64,000 bases of DNA. It comes from Pseudobdellovibrionaceae bacterium (GTDB taxonomy: Bacteria; Bdellovibrionota; Bdellovibrionia; Bdellovibrionales; Bdellovibrionaceae). Made by a program: the position numbers and the translations under genes. Positions 53,904 through 62,525 of the stretch are shown piece by piece (the stretch's first letter is position 1; every line of letters begins with the position of its first letter). The notes beneath the pieces were generated by a model. It ran no database searches. It saw only the letters and a list, made by a program, of their open reading frames with translations, and was not told where the DNA came from. The DNA is taken from NCBI GenBank assembly GCA_021731025.1, contig JAKFYD010000015.1:1-64000 (forward strand), in the 5' to 3' direction.

Positions 53904-56900
53904 TTATTTTTTAAATACTTTAATACAGCTGTTCGAGCCGTGATGGTTTGTGTAATTGATTCGCTGATTTTCTGGAACTTTAGTTCTTGCAAAACCATGA
54001 TTTAAGAAGAATGCATCCTTAGTCTTTTCATCTAATGTGTCGAATTCATCCTTAGCTGCCGCCATAATTCTCTTAGAGAATTCTTGAATGCCGCCTATAT
54101 CATACATTCCAGCAGTTTCTTCGGCGATTCGTTTCTCGCCAAGGGCAATAACGGCTGAATCAATAGGCTTATTGTTATATTGAGCGGTACCCAATACTTG
54201 TAAAGCGATATCAACACTTCCGTCGGAAAATTCTTTGTCGCGACCATGAAGGCGTTTCTGTACTTTTGACCGCAGTGATTTTATGAAACTAGCAACAGAA
54301 AGTTGTGGATCAGATTGAAAATCATAAAAAATTATCTTTTTTCCAGCTTTTTGAAACATTTCTATTTCCATACCTGTAATTTGCCCTCCAGCCATGGCAA
54401 CTAACTTATCGCTTATGGCGAGGAAAGTTTCTGTGGTGGTTGATCGTTGTCCTGTCTTTGGATCGTAACCGCCGTAAAGGTTGTCCTTAATGACAAAGAT
54501 CTCATCGGCGTATCGTGATTGGCTTGCTGGGTCTCCAGCCTTTTCAGAAACTGTGCCGATAGTCTGAAACCCCATTTTTTTAGCGACTTCATAAACATAG
54601 CCGATGCCAACGGAGCTGCCACCAGCGTTTATTATATATTTTTTTGAATCTAGCTGATTGAGTTCATGCACGATGGCATCATGAAAAGCTTGATGGTCCT
54701 TATATCCTTGGCGTGAAAAACCAGCAAAGGTAACAACTTTTTTATTGTAGGATGAAATGGCTTTGATTGCAGATTCCTTGTCAAGCCAGTGAAATTTTTG
54801 ACGATCTTTCCAGTTTTTAGACCCGTTGTGGGTTTTCATAGCTTCAGGAAGTTGAGATGAAATCATTTGTATGAGTTGATTAGAATCTGCGAAGCTTTTT
54901 TCTGGATACAATGATGTGGCATTATTGGCGGCTCCTGCTGGCCCTTTAGCAAGAGCAAATTTAACATTACTATTTCTTGCCGATTGGATTTCGTCGGCAA
55001 CGATTGCGCCTCCACTCCAATAAATAACTAGACCATTTTGATTCGCTACGAATTTAAGTGTCGTCGCTGATCTCTCAAACCACCAGGGAGCTGCGACGAT
55101 AGCGTCTGTTATAGGACCCAGTTCGTAGAGTGTTCCGCGATTTTCAGAAACCAATGTTCCTAGCATTTTAAACTGTGGTTTACCCTGTTTTTTCAGATCT
55201 TGATTATAACGTTCAATCTCTTGATGTACAATTTTTTCGACGCCATAGTCGGAGCCACCAGTGACGAAATAAACTTTAGCAGGATCTAATGCATGGATCA
55301 TTTCACGAATAGATTTTAAAATGGTTTCCCGATCACGTAAAGAAACTTGTTCATAGCTAAACATGGATGCGCCTGTAATAAGGATAGGCTTCATGCCAGG
55401 CACCGTGGGTAGGAAAGCTTCAAAGCTTTGATGAGCACGGTAGCCCATCGATTTTAAACGAGCCTCAATATTGATTTTCATCTGCTGCTTTCGGTTTTCT
55501 TCGATAGTCCAATCTGAATTCTTAAATTTGGCTTCAGGCAGGTTTGTGGGTATTAATAAATTTGGATTTTTTGCTAATCGAGATTTAAATTCGGTTTCTC
55601 GTCTATTTATATACTTCTTAGAAAATTGGTGAATGTCAGATAAGTCATTTTTTGTGGCACCAGCGTAAATAGCGCCGTACAATTGGGAAGCAGGAGTCTC
55701 TCCATATAACCCATGTCCGTCGGTTCCCAAAGTCACTGGAACTTTGTGAGCTAGATAATCACGGATTGGAATATCTTCAGCATTAACAGCATTATTTAAG
55801 GCTAGATTTGATCCAGTATTAATTTCAACAGAAGAACCTGTTTTGACTAATTCGTTAAGGGTTGCTTGATCAACTCCATATAATCCATGTCCAATTTGGT
55901 TTGAACCAAATTGAACTGCATTCTTAACGTTACTAGGGTAAAACAGATTCTCTCCGGCATGCACGCGAATGATTCCTTCTTTCAGGCCGGCCTCTTCCAA
56001 AATTAATTTAGCGTCACGGACTTCATTTTCGATGGCGTGAGAGGAATTGGTTTCATGTCCCATAAAATCAAACCCTACAATGTAAGGACTAGTTAAAAGC
56101 GCTTTGGTCCTGGCAAAAATATCTTGATTGAATAAAGTTGGAGAGTGTCTCCAGAGAGCAACTAGAAATCGAATTTTGACACCTAACTCTTGTTCCAATT
56201 TAGGTAAAATTTCGTGTGCCTCCCCTAACCAATCGGGCCAGGAAACGTCCGAAAGTGATAGGAGGGCATACTCAACTCCATTTTGTTTATAGTCAATAGC
56301 CAGTGATCTTAAGTATTCTTGGAATGCAGGTCTGAATTTCACGAGAGGTCCCCGAAATTTATACGATACTTCCATTCTTTCCAAGCTAACAACTTCAGTC
56401 TTTGGCAGGTCCATAACATCAATTAATTTTTTTAAACCATCTTCAGAAATATTTTCGTGAGTTATGGGAATAGCTTTTTGATTTTTATACTGATCAGGAT
56501 AAGAAATTTTTAGTTCATCAAGTAAAGCGGTCGGGTAAGGAATTGAAAAATTAAATGCTATTCTCATGATTTCCTCGGACCTTAAAGCGCCTCCAAAGTG
56601 AGTGTGCAGATCCACTGGAGAACGGTACTTCTTAATTTCTTGTTTTGAAAGTGTAGGCGCCATTTTTTGTGCATATGCAGGCCCACTTTTACCTAGCATT
56701 CGAATATCAAAGCTTGTTAGTTTTCCAGAAGGAAGCCATTTAATGTTGCCCGATTGAAGAAATACTATTCTTCCTACATGCCTCTGGAAAATATAGACAT
56801 CTATAGGAGTGTTTGATTTTTTTAAGAAAATACTTTTATTAATGATTTTTTTTTGGATTTGAACTTGCTGCTGAGTAAATAATAAGCCGGAAAAAATAGA

Positions 56901-57089
56901 TTGAGTTGCTTTAACATTACCCGTCCAGTTTTTTTGATCTTTATCAATGATATTAATTTCAATTTCGTCATTTTCAATTTCAATTTTTAATTCATATTTG
57001 GAAATTTCATCAATAGATGTATTTATAGTATTTGCATATAGAAATCCAATTTTGGTAAATGCGAAAAAAAGGAGAAAAAAATGTTTCAT
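53904..57089 (-). CDS. Exported adenosine deaminase-like and double SLOG-like fusion
   Basis: A 1061-residue protein with a signal peptide ending YAN. Residues about 20-150 are beta-rich and unassigned. Residues about 155-510 form an adenosine/AMP deaminase-like barrel: HTH at 162-164, HAGE at 377-380, GHG with His401, and TDG at 456-458. Two Rossmann-like parts follow, about 565-730 (VTGGSDYG, WSGGAIVADE) and 775-930 (NAGGSSVGIG, MAGGQITGME), both of the SLOG/LOG type that binds nucleotides. ADA's second Asp is Gly458. The likely job is purine nucleoside or nucleotide breakdown outside the cytoplasm; the exact reaction is unknown. AGGTG precedes the ATG. Confidence 0.72.
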   Translation of the reverse strand: MKHFFLLFFAFTKIGFLYANTINTSIDEISKYELKIEIENDEIEINIIDKDQKNWTGNVKATQSIFSGLLFTQQQVQIQKKIINKSIFLKKSNTPIDVYIFQRHVGRIVFLQSGNIKWLPSGKLTSFDIRMLGKSGPAYAQKMAPTLSKQEIKKYRSPVDLHTHFGGALRSEEIMRIAFNFSIPYPTALLDELKISYPDQYKNQKAIPITHENISEDGLKKLIDVMDLPKTEVVSLERMEVSYKFRGPLVKFRPAFQEYLRSLAIDYKQNGVEYALLSLSDVSWPDWLGEAHEILPKLEQELGVKIRFLVALWRHSPTLFNQDIFARTKALLTSPYIVGFDFMGHETNSSHAIENEVRDAKLILEEAGLKEGIIRVHAGENLFYPSNVKNAVQFGSNQIGHGLYGVDQATLNELVKTGSSVEINTGSNLALNNAVNAEDIPIRDYLAHKVPVTLGTDGHGLYGETPASQLYGAIYAGATKNDLSDIHQFSKKYINRRETEFKSRLAKNPNLLIPTNLPEAKFKNSDWTIEENRKQQMKINIEARLKSMGYRAHQSFEAFLPTVPGMKPILITGASMFSYEQVSLRDRETILKSIREMIHALDPAKVYFVTGGSDYGVEKIVHQEIERYNQDLKKQGKPQFKMLGTLVSENRGTLYELGPITDAIVAAPWWFERSATTLKFVANQNGLVIYWSGGAIVADEIQSARNSNVKFALAKGPAGAANNATSLYPEKSFADSNQLIQMISSQLPEAMKTHNGSKNWKDRQKFHWLDKESAIKAISSYNKKVVTFAGFSRQGYKDHQAFHDAIVHELNQLDSKKYIINAGGSSVGIGYVYEVAKKMGFQTIGTVSEKAGDPASQSRYADEIFVIKDNLYGGYDPKTGQRSTTTETFLAISDKLVAMAGGQITGMEIEMFQKAGKKIIFYDFQSDPQLSVASFIKSLRSKVQKRLHGRDKEFSDGSVDIALQVLGTAQYNNKPIDSAVIALGEKRIAEETAGMYDIGGIQEFSKRIMAAAKDEFDTLDEKTKDAFFLNHGFARTKVPENQRINYTNHHGSNSCIKVFKK

Positions 57090-57126
57090 AATGATACACC
57101 TATCTTAAATTTAACTTCTCTATCGT

Positions 57127-57162
57127 AATGCAAGCGCGAGGCCATGGTACTGTCCTTGCATT
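57127..57162 (+). promoter_or_regulatory. Inverted repeat in divergent promoter region
   Basis: AATGCAAG at 57127-57134 and CTTGCATT at 57155-57162 are perfect inverted copies separated by 20 nt. They lie between the divergent starts at 57089 and 57187. A dyad this close to both genes is a natural place for a shared operator, though this is inference and no factor is known. Confidence 0.45.
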
Positions 57163-57186
57163 AAAGTCTGTTACAAGGATTTGATT

Positions 57187-59601
57187 ATGCAGAATTTAGT
57201 AAAACTATTGCTCCGTCAGTTACCGAGGACTTTGCTTCTTGGAAGTGTGCTTTTTGGTGGGCCGTTTTATTCATATGCACAAAATAGCTGTAAAGATGTT
57301 TTTGATTTTGCTAAAAATAAAAAAATCGAAAGATTGAACACAGTTCCTGAGGTCCCACGGAGTAGTACTGATAGTTGGGACAAAACTATCGGCGAATTTT
57401 GGTTCGCAACTGTCAAAAAACTAGGCACTCCAAGAACCGGAGTAATCGTAGAAATTGGGCCTGGTGGCCGGGGTAAAGTTGGATATGGGCTTAGTAAATA
57501 TAATTTTGAGGGCATTCTTTATGTCATCGAACTTGATTCGCAAGCACTTCAACAAACTTTATCCATATACAAAACTCTCATGCCTCATGCTGAAATTATC
57601 GGTATTTCAAAACCATTTCAGTTAGCTACGGGCGAAATTAAACAAAGACCTGATGCAATTTTAGCCAATCATTTACTTGATGATTTAATCACCTACGAAG
57701 CGTCGTCAGAAGAAATGCGCAGCCGTATTTTTACTAATTGCTATACGACCTGTAGTCTTAACGCCGCTAAGGAACTTTGGTCTCAACTTAAAAAAACTCC
57801 ATCGCAAATTGAAGATGCTCGAGCAAAAGTCAAACGTGATTTTTTAGATTTTGTGCAAGTAACTGGAGCGCAACACGTTGGGCTGAGCCAATATGACAGT
57901 AAAACTTTTAAAGATCATGGGTTGGTTGATCCGGATCAGCACGCTCAAATATTATTAAAAGAAATTTCTTCATATTTATCGAGTAAATTTGACTTAAGTC
58001 ATTTAACTGAGATTAAAACAATTGGGCTACAGCCAACCACATGGTTGCTGGCTAAGCGTAAGTATATTCCTGAGAATCTTGCCGAGGCAGCTGCCCTACG
58101 AACTAAGGAAGACTCAGAAAGTCGCCTTTACATCGAAATTCAAGGCATTCGTGTTCCAAGGAAATCTGCAAATTCTAAATGGCGTGCGGTTTTTGTGAGA
58201 GAGAATGAGGATCAAATCAGTGAAGATGGTTATAAATCTGGCTGGGTTCGTTTCGGTAATAAAATCAGTGAATGGCTTAAATCCAAATACCGTGACGCTA
58301 AAGGCAGCATAGATTATCGATTTTCCGATGGCAGACAAGTTAAGGTTTCTGCAAAAGTGGCTCGAGCTCTTGAATTCTCGTATTTAGATTCGTTAAATCC
58401 ATACAGTCCAAAGAACAGTATTGTTATTGGTATTCATGATGACCTACCGACCATTATCGAAATGGTTCGACAATCCCAAGCTGAAAAACTTGGTCAGCCA
58501 GGTGGTTATTTTCGAATTGATGAGATTTCAACAGAAGGATTAGAAATAACAAGTTCTGAAGACTTGTATAAAGAGTATGGTCTAAAGAGTCGCGTTTATT
58601 CTCCAAAAGGAGAATGGGTTGTCGACTCGTCAATTCCTGCTGAAAACATCATTTCGACTTTAAAATTTAAACAATTATACGGAAAGACCTCATTGCAAGA
58701 GCTCGCTACAAAAAAACCGGAATATCAATTCAAAGTCGGTGAAGAGGTTTACTACCAAGCAATGAACGGTGAGAAATACGTCGGCGTCGTTGCCAGGGAT
58801 TATATTATTGACGGTTTTTTAATTGTCACTTACCACAATCGCTATGGGCAACTCAGTTATGATCTTGGTCATGTGCAATATGCTAAAAAATCTACTAAAA
58901 TAAATAAGAATTTACCTTTTGATTTTAATTTATCTGCCATTCATCACGAGCTTAATCGTAATCCTGAAAGCCTCGTGCCTTTATTAGAGCTTTTGTCGAG
59001 TGATCCAGATATTGGATTTTTAATTAAGAGCAGTTCTGGAACAGCTAAAAGAGAATCCATTGGTACTCATTCCGCAAAAGTTTATTCTACTTTCAAAGAA
59101 TTTGAAGATAGAAATCCTATTTTACGCTCTTTCAAAACTAAGGGTGGCCTTACACTTTCTAAGTTTTTAGCAATGGTTATAGCTGTTCATGATATTGGTA
59201 AGTCAATAGCAGGAGCACACGCTGGAATTGAAAAACAAAAGGAATACAATACTCCATTGGCGCTGAGAATTCTTTCACAACTATCTATGCAGAAGTCAGA
59301 TCTTGAGCTCGCGAAAGCAATTATTGATCATGATGATTTCGGTCGTCTTTTCAATGCGCGAACACCTCAAGATCAAAAACTCAAGCCTGATCAGCTTATT
59401 GAAATCATCAGCCGTCGTGCGACTGAATTAAGAATTTCACCACGTCTGCTTTATGCACTGAATCTTGTTTTTTATTTAGCAGATGCCGGTTCGTACGACG
59501 TCGTCAGGAATAATTACTTTCATATTGACTCTAGCAATCGGCTAGTCCCAAAGAACCCAGACTTCGAAATTCTGGAAAAAATTGCAGCTAAGTTACCTTA
59601 A
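57187..59601 (+). CDS. Exported SAM-methyltransferase-like, SH3-like and HD domain fusion
   Basis: An 804-residue protein. A signal peptide ends near SYA (about residue 31). Residues about 80-300 have the class I methyltransferase pattern: VEIGPGGRGKVG (motif I) and acidic VIELDSQ after it. A middle part (about 320-500) is unassigned. KVGEEVYYQ to HVQYAKK (about 520-575) looks like an SH3-like barrel. The C-terminal HD domain has His628, HDIGK (His668-Asp669), His715 and Asp766. No SAM is expected in the periplasm, so the methyltransferase part may be a structural or substrate-binding relic, or act after secretion. AAGGA lies 7 nt before ATG. Confidence 0.68.
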   Translation: MQNLVKLLLRQLPRTLLLGSVLFGGPFYSYAQNSCKDVFDFAKNKKIERLNTVPEVPRSSTDSWDKTIGEFWFATVKKLGTPRTGVIVEIGPGGRGKVGYGLSKYNFEGILYVIELDSQALQQTLSIYKTLMPHAEIIGISKPFQLATGEIKQRPDAILANHLLDDLITYEASSEEMRSRIFTNCYTTCSLNAAKELWSQLKKTPSQIEDARAKVKRDFLDFVQVTGAQHVGLSQYDSKTFKDHGLVDPDQHAQILLKEISSYLSSKFDLSHLTEIKTIGLQPTTWLLAKRKYIPENLAEAAALRTKEDSESRLYIEIQGIRVPRKSANSKWRAVFVRENEDQISEDGYKSGWVRFGNKISEWLKSKYRDAKGSIDYRFSDGRQVKVSAKVARALEFSYLDSLNPYSPKNSIVIGIHDDLPTIIEMVRQSQAEKLGQPGGYFRIDEISTEGLEITSSEDLYKEYGLKSRVYSPKGEWVVDSSIPAENIISTLKFKQLYGKTSLQELATKKPEYQFKVGEEVYYQAMNGEKYVGVVARDYIIDGFLIVTYHNRYGQLSYDLGHVQYAKKSTKINKNLPFDFNLSAIHHELNRNPESLVPLLELLSSDPDIGFLIKSSSGTAKRESIGTHSAKVYSTFKEFEDRNPILRSFKTKGGLTLSKFLAMVIAVHDIGKSIAGAHAGIEKQKEYNTPLALRILSQLSMQKSDLELAKAIIDHDDFGRLFNARTPQDQKLKPDQLIEIISRRATELRISPRLLYALNLVFYLADAGSYDVVRNNYFHIDSSNRLVPKNPDFEILEKIAAKLP

Positions 59602-59632
59602 AATAACTGTTTTTATGAATGAATAGAGGAAA

Positions 59633-60193
59633 ATGAAAAAATTGATTTTAGTAGTCTTAATAACTTTTTCAACCTCTGCTCACGCGGTGACAGTTATTTT
59701 TGATATTGATTGGACTCTACTTTATAGAGATCAAGTAAGCCAACAAGCAATCGAATCTGATAGTATTTTGGTTCATGATAAGGATGTGTATCGCATTTCA
59801 GATTACGCAGTTCAGGTCATCGAATTGCTTTTACGGCGAGGTGTAAATGTTCAGTTTTTTAGTGGTGGTAACGCTGATAGAAATGAGTATTTTATTCGAG
59901 TACTCAATGAAAAAATCAATCGTATTGCCAAAGAGCCTAGAGTTTTACCGCAGGCTTTTAGTAAAGAGTCCTTAACCGAAGTCCTAGGTCCCGCATCAGG
60001 ACTGGATTTCTTTGATCGCACTAAAAAAAATTTACTAACCGTAGTTTCTCCCGCCGAGCTTGAAAATACAGTAATTATTGATGATGACAGAAAGTTTCGA
60101 TTTGACAGTCAGCGAGAACATTGGATTCATTTAACTACTTATCAAGATTTTTTAGAATATCCGTCGGCAACCTCACCTCTTCCGATGATTTAA
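59633..60193 (+). CDS. Exported HAD-like phosphatase
   Basis: A 186-residue protein with a signal peptide (about 18 residues, ending AHA). FDIDWTLLY at residues 23-31 is HAD motif I (Asp24, Asp26), FFSGGN is motif II and VIIDDDRKF is motif IV. It follows the methyltransferase-HD gene by 31 nt with AGAGGAAA before the ATG. The exported HAD and HD enzymes could act in series on a phosphate ester. The frame ends soon after motif IV; the sequence after it continues in another frame (see the next entry). Confidence 0.75.
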   Translation: MKKLILVVLITFSTSAHAVTVIFDIDWTLLYRDQVSQQAIESDSILVHDKDVYRISDYAVQVIELLLRRGVNVQFFSGGNADRNEYFIRVLNEKINRIAKEPRVLPQAFSKESLTEVLGPASGLDFFDRTKKNLLTVVSPAELENTVIIDDDRKFRFDSQREHWIHLTTYQDFLEYPSATSPLPMI

Positions 60194-60507
60194 ATCAATG
60201 GCGACCACCGAATCGAACAGCATGGCTTATTGAACGTCATAAACTTCTTGTAGTTGTTGAGGCGATCATTGAAACCCTTGAAGATTCGAACTCTTCAAGA
60301 TCCTTTTTGCAAAAACTAAAAGAAAAATTTAGGGTTGGTGACGGTCAAGAAATGGATTCTTATGGCCCGAGATCAATTGAACTTGCAAAAGCAGGGGTGG
60401 AAAGGCTTAAGCGAGAGAATATACATATTGGGTATGAGCGGGCTCGTTCTATCCTGCCTAATTTGAATCCGATTAAATCTTGCTCGTCTTTCTTTTTGAT
60501 ACATTAA
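60121..60507 (+). pseudogene. Frame-shifted C-terminal continuation of the HAD gene
   Basis: A second open frame of 128 codons overlaps the HAD gene by 73 nt and continues to 60507. It has no ATG or ribosome binding site near its start (TTG only). The part after 60180 (DDLNQWRPPNRTAWLIERHK and the helical region after it) looks like a natural C-terminal tail of the HAD protein. The simplest reading is a one-base indel between about 60150 and 60190, either a real mutation or an assembly error. A separate gene or programmed frameshift are alternatives. Confidence 0.45.
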
Positions 60508-60532
60508 TAATGCCTATTAATTTCATATAGAT

Positions 60533-61666
60533 TTACCCAATTCCTGGCAATGGCCTAAAAAAATCCTTCAAGCCGTCAACTTGCATCGGTGTTTTATCAA
60601 AACTCTGAATCCAAGTCTCTGGAGTTTCCATGCACAAGAAAATATTCCAACGAGGATCATTCGACAAAAATTCCTTGCGAACAAATTGAAACATCTCGTG
60701 GCGAAGACTAGCGTCATAGCGAAGTTTGCTGCCCTCCGATGGAAACATTTCGGCTGAGGTCACCAGGCTGCGTAAACCAAATCGCTCGCGCATCAGGTGA
60801 CGTTGCTCGGGTTGGAACCGCAAGGTTCCCAATGAGATGACGTTCACTTGTTCAACAGAAAATCGTGACGTCAATTCGCGCACTAGGCCCGAATAACTTT
60901 CTTTCCATTCGGGATGCCAAATCATGGGATCAATATGGAAGGCTAAGGAAAATCCCGCTGTCGCACACTTTTCAGCAGCTGCCAAGCGTTCATGAAAGCG
61001 AGCTGTGCCGTGCTCTTCAGAATTAATAACCAAAGGAGGATTGATGGACCAGCTAGTAACAACATTCTTTGCGGGAGCTAAATCCAAAAACTGATCGACA
61101 CGATCTGATTTCGTTTTAAATTCCAAAGTCCAACGAGGATATTTTCTGAAAAAAGAAATGAGCTCACGTGAATACAAAGTGAGCTCATCCAAACTGAGAC
61201 TATCGATGACTTCGCCGGTGCCTACACGGTAGGGAAGGTCAGCGTGCTTAACAGCCATTTCATCAAGCTCCTGCAGAGCCTGATCAATGTTAGTGTAAAT
61301 CTTCATGATCGGGGAATTTAGGTAACTTTGCAGATAACAATAGCTGCAATTCATATTGCATTGGCTTCCTAAATTCAGAACATAATAGTTACAGCAGGTC
61401 AGGGTTTTTTTCTGAGTTGCTCCAGGGCAGCGTTTGAAAAACTGTCCCGCAAATGGTGTTAAGAAAAGATTTTTTTTGCTGCGATCGAATTGCGAGGCGC
61501 TGAGCTCGCCACGATGATCAGTCCAAGGCTGTTCGTCCACCACTTTAATTTTTTCAGGTGGGAAATACTTTATCACCCGTTTAGCAGCGGAAGAGTCCAC
61601 CGACTTCTCATCGATAAAAACTTTTTCGAAATGATCGACTATTGTTCCTGGGACAGGGATTTCCAC
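60533..61666 (-). CDS. Radical SAM protein, spore photoproduct lyase-like
   Basis: A 377-residue protein. CNMNCSYCYLQ gives the CxxxCxxC cluster ligands (Cys103, Cys107, Cys110), and YVLNLGSQ and YLQSYLNSP fit the spore photoproduct lyase family. A further Cys pair lies near residue 91. GTG start with GAAGA ahead. True Spl repairs UV damage in spores; outside spore formers the role is unknown. It overlaps the upstream gene by 28 nt and both may work together. Confidence 0.82.
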   Translation of the reverse strand: MEIPVPGTIVDHFEKVFIDEKSVDSSAAKRVIKYFPPEKIKVVDEQPWTDHRGELSASQFDRSKKNLFLTPFAGQFFKRCPGATQKKTLTCCNYYVLNLGSQCNMNCSYCYLQSYLNSPIMKIYTNIDQALQELDEMAVKHADLPYRVGTGEVIDSLSLDELTLYSRELISFFRKYPRWTLEFKTKSDRVDQFLDLAPAKNVVTSWSINPPLVINSEEHGTARFHERLAAAEKCATAGFSLAFHIDPMIWHPEWKESYSGLVRELTSRFSVEQVNVISLGTLRFQPEQRHLMRERFGLRSLVTSAEMFPSEGSKLRYDASLRHEMFQFVRKEFLSNDPRWNIFLCMETPETWIQSFDKTPMQVDGLKDFFRPLPGIG

Positions 61667-62469
61667 TCTTCAACGACCTTTTCTAAATGGGTAACTGTTT
61701 TTTTCAAATCGGCAGAACTTGCAACAAACATTTGAACATCAAAACCGGCTTTATCTCCCCGGCGTTGGTAACGAGCTTGAATATTTTTTGGCCAGCTTAT
61801 TTTTAATTTTTCTTTGCTTGCAAGATCTCGCTGATGGGTTTGTGGGTAACGTAAGATTTTGAGTTGGATCAATGTTGAATTCGCCGAATCGTCGAAGGCA
61901 GCTAAAATCTGCTCTTCCGAGAGAGACATCAAACAGAGATCGGTAACAAGCTCTAGAATTTGTACGCCTTCGGATTTACTCGGTCTGGCTTGTAAAAACA
62001 CTTTCGCTATAAAATTAATTTTTCCAAGGGGCAAAGTTTTTAAGGGGTTTAAATCCGCAGGTTGCAAATCCTTTTCATGAAGCCAAGCTAGCAGGGCTGC
62101 AGAAAGTGCTGAAACAACGGGCAATAGCTCTTTAAGGCTTTCTTGTTGGCCCTTGCCCCAACGAGAAAAAAAATAATCTTCATCAAAAATTGAAGCAAAC
62201 AGGGGAGACTGGGCTAAAAAACCGAATTGCGCTAAGGTGAATCGGGGATGAATTTCGAAAAAGTAATCCACATGGGATCTACCATCTGCGACTTCAACAC
62301 TTAGGGCTTGAGTCAGCGTTTCACTTTCAAAACTTGAGATCAATTGATCGCCAATAGCCCAGGCCAAAGGAAGAGAGCGGCTTTTAGACGATGACTCTAA
62401 AAATTCGGGAAATTTCAGATCTGATTTCAGATGAGAATAGGGAACTAAAGTCCACTTCATGACATTCAT
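61639..62469 (-). CDS. Protein of unknown function paired with the Spl-like gene
   Basis: A 276-residue protein, mostly soluble, with no recognised domain. A hydrophobic helix lies near residues 117-130 (in VVSALSAALLAWLHE). Met choices at 62469, 62460 and an upstream GTG or ATG leave the start uncertain, and no strong ribosome binding site is visible. It runs 28 nt into the Spl-like gene, so translation is probably coupled, which suggests a partner for that enzyme. Confidence 0.55.
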   Translation of the reverse strand: MNVMKWTLVPYSHLKSDLKFPEFLESSSKSRSLPLAWAIGDQLISSFESETLTQALSVEVADGRSHVDYFFEIHPRFTLAQFGFLAQSPLFASIFDEDYFFSRWGKGQQESLKELLPVVSALSAALLAWLHEKDLQPADLNPLKTLPLGKINFIAKVFLQARPSKSEGVQILELVTDLCLMSLSEEQILAAFDDSANSTLIQLKILRYPQTHQRDLASKEKLKISWPKNIQARYQRRGDKAGFDVQMFVASSADLKKTVTHLEKVVEEWKSLSQEQ

Positions 62470-62525
62470 TGTCAGGGTGTTCTCACAGAGGAGTAACGAA
62501 GTCAATTGTGAGGTGATAAGGCCTT

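Noticed and set aside
53904-60507. Anti-phage defence island (SLOG, HD and HAD folds are used in defence)
   Set aside because: All three main products carry signal peptides, which does not fit a cytoplasmic defence system, and no nuclease, TIR or sensor gene is beside them.
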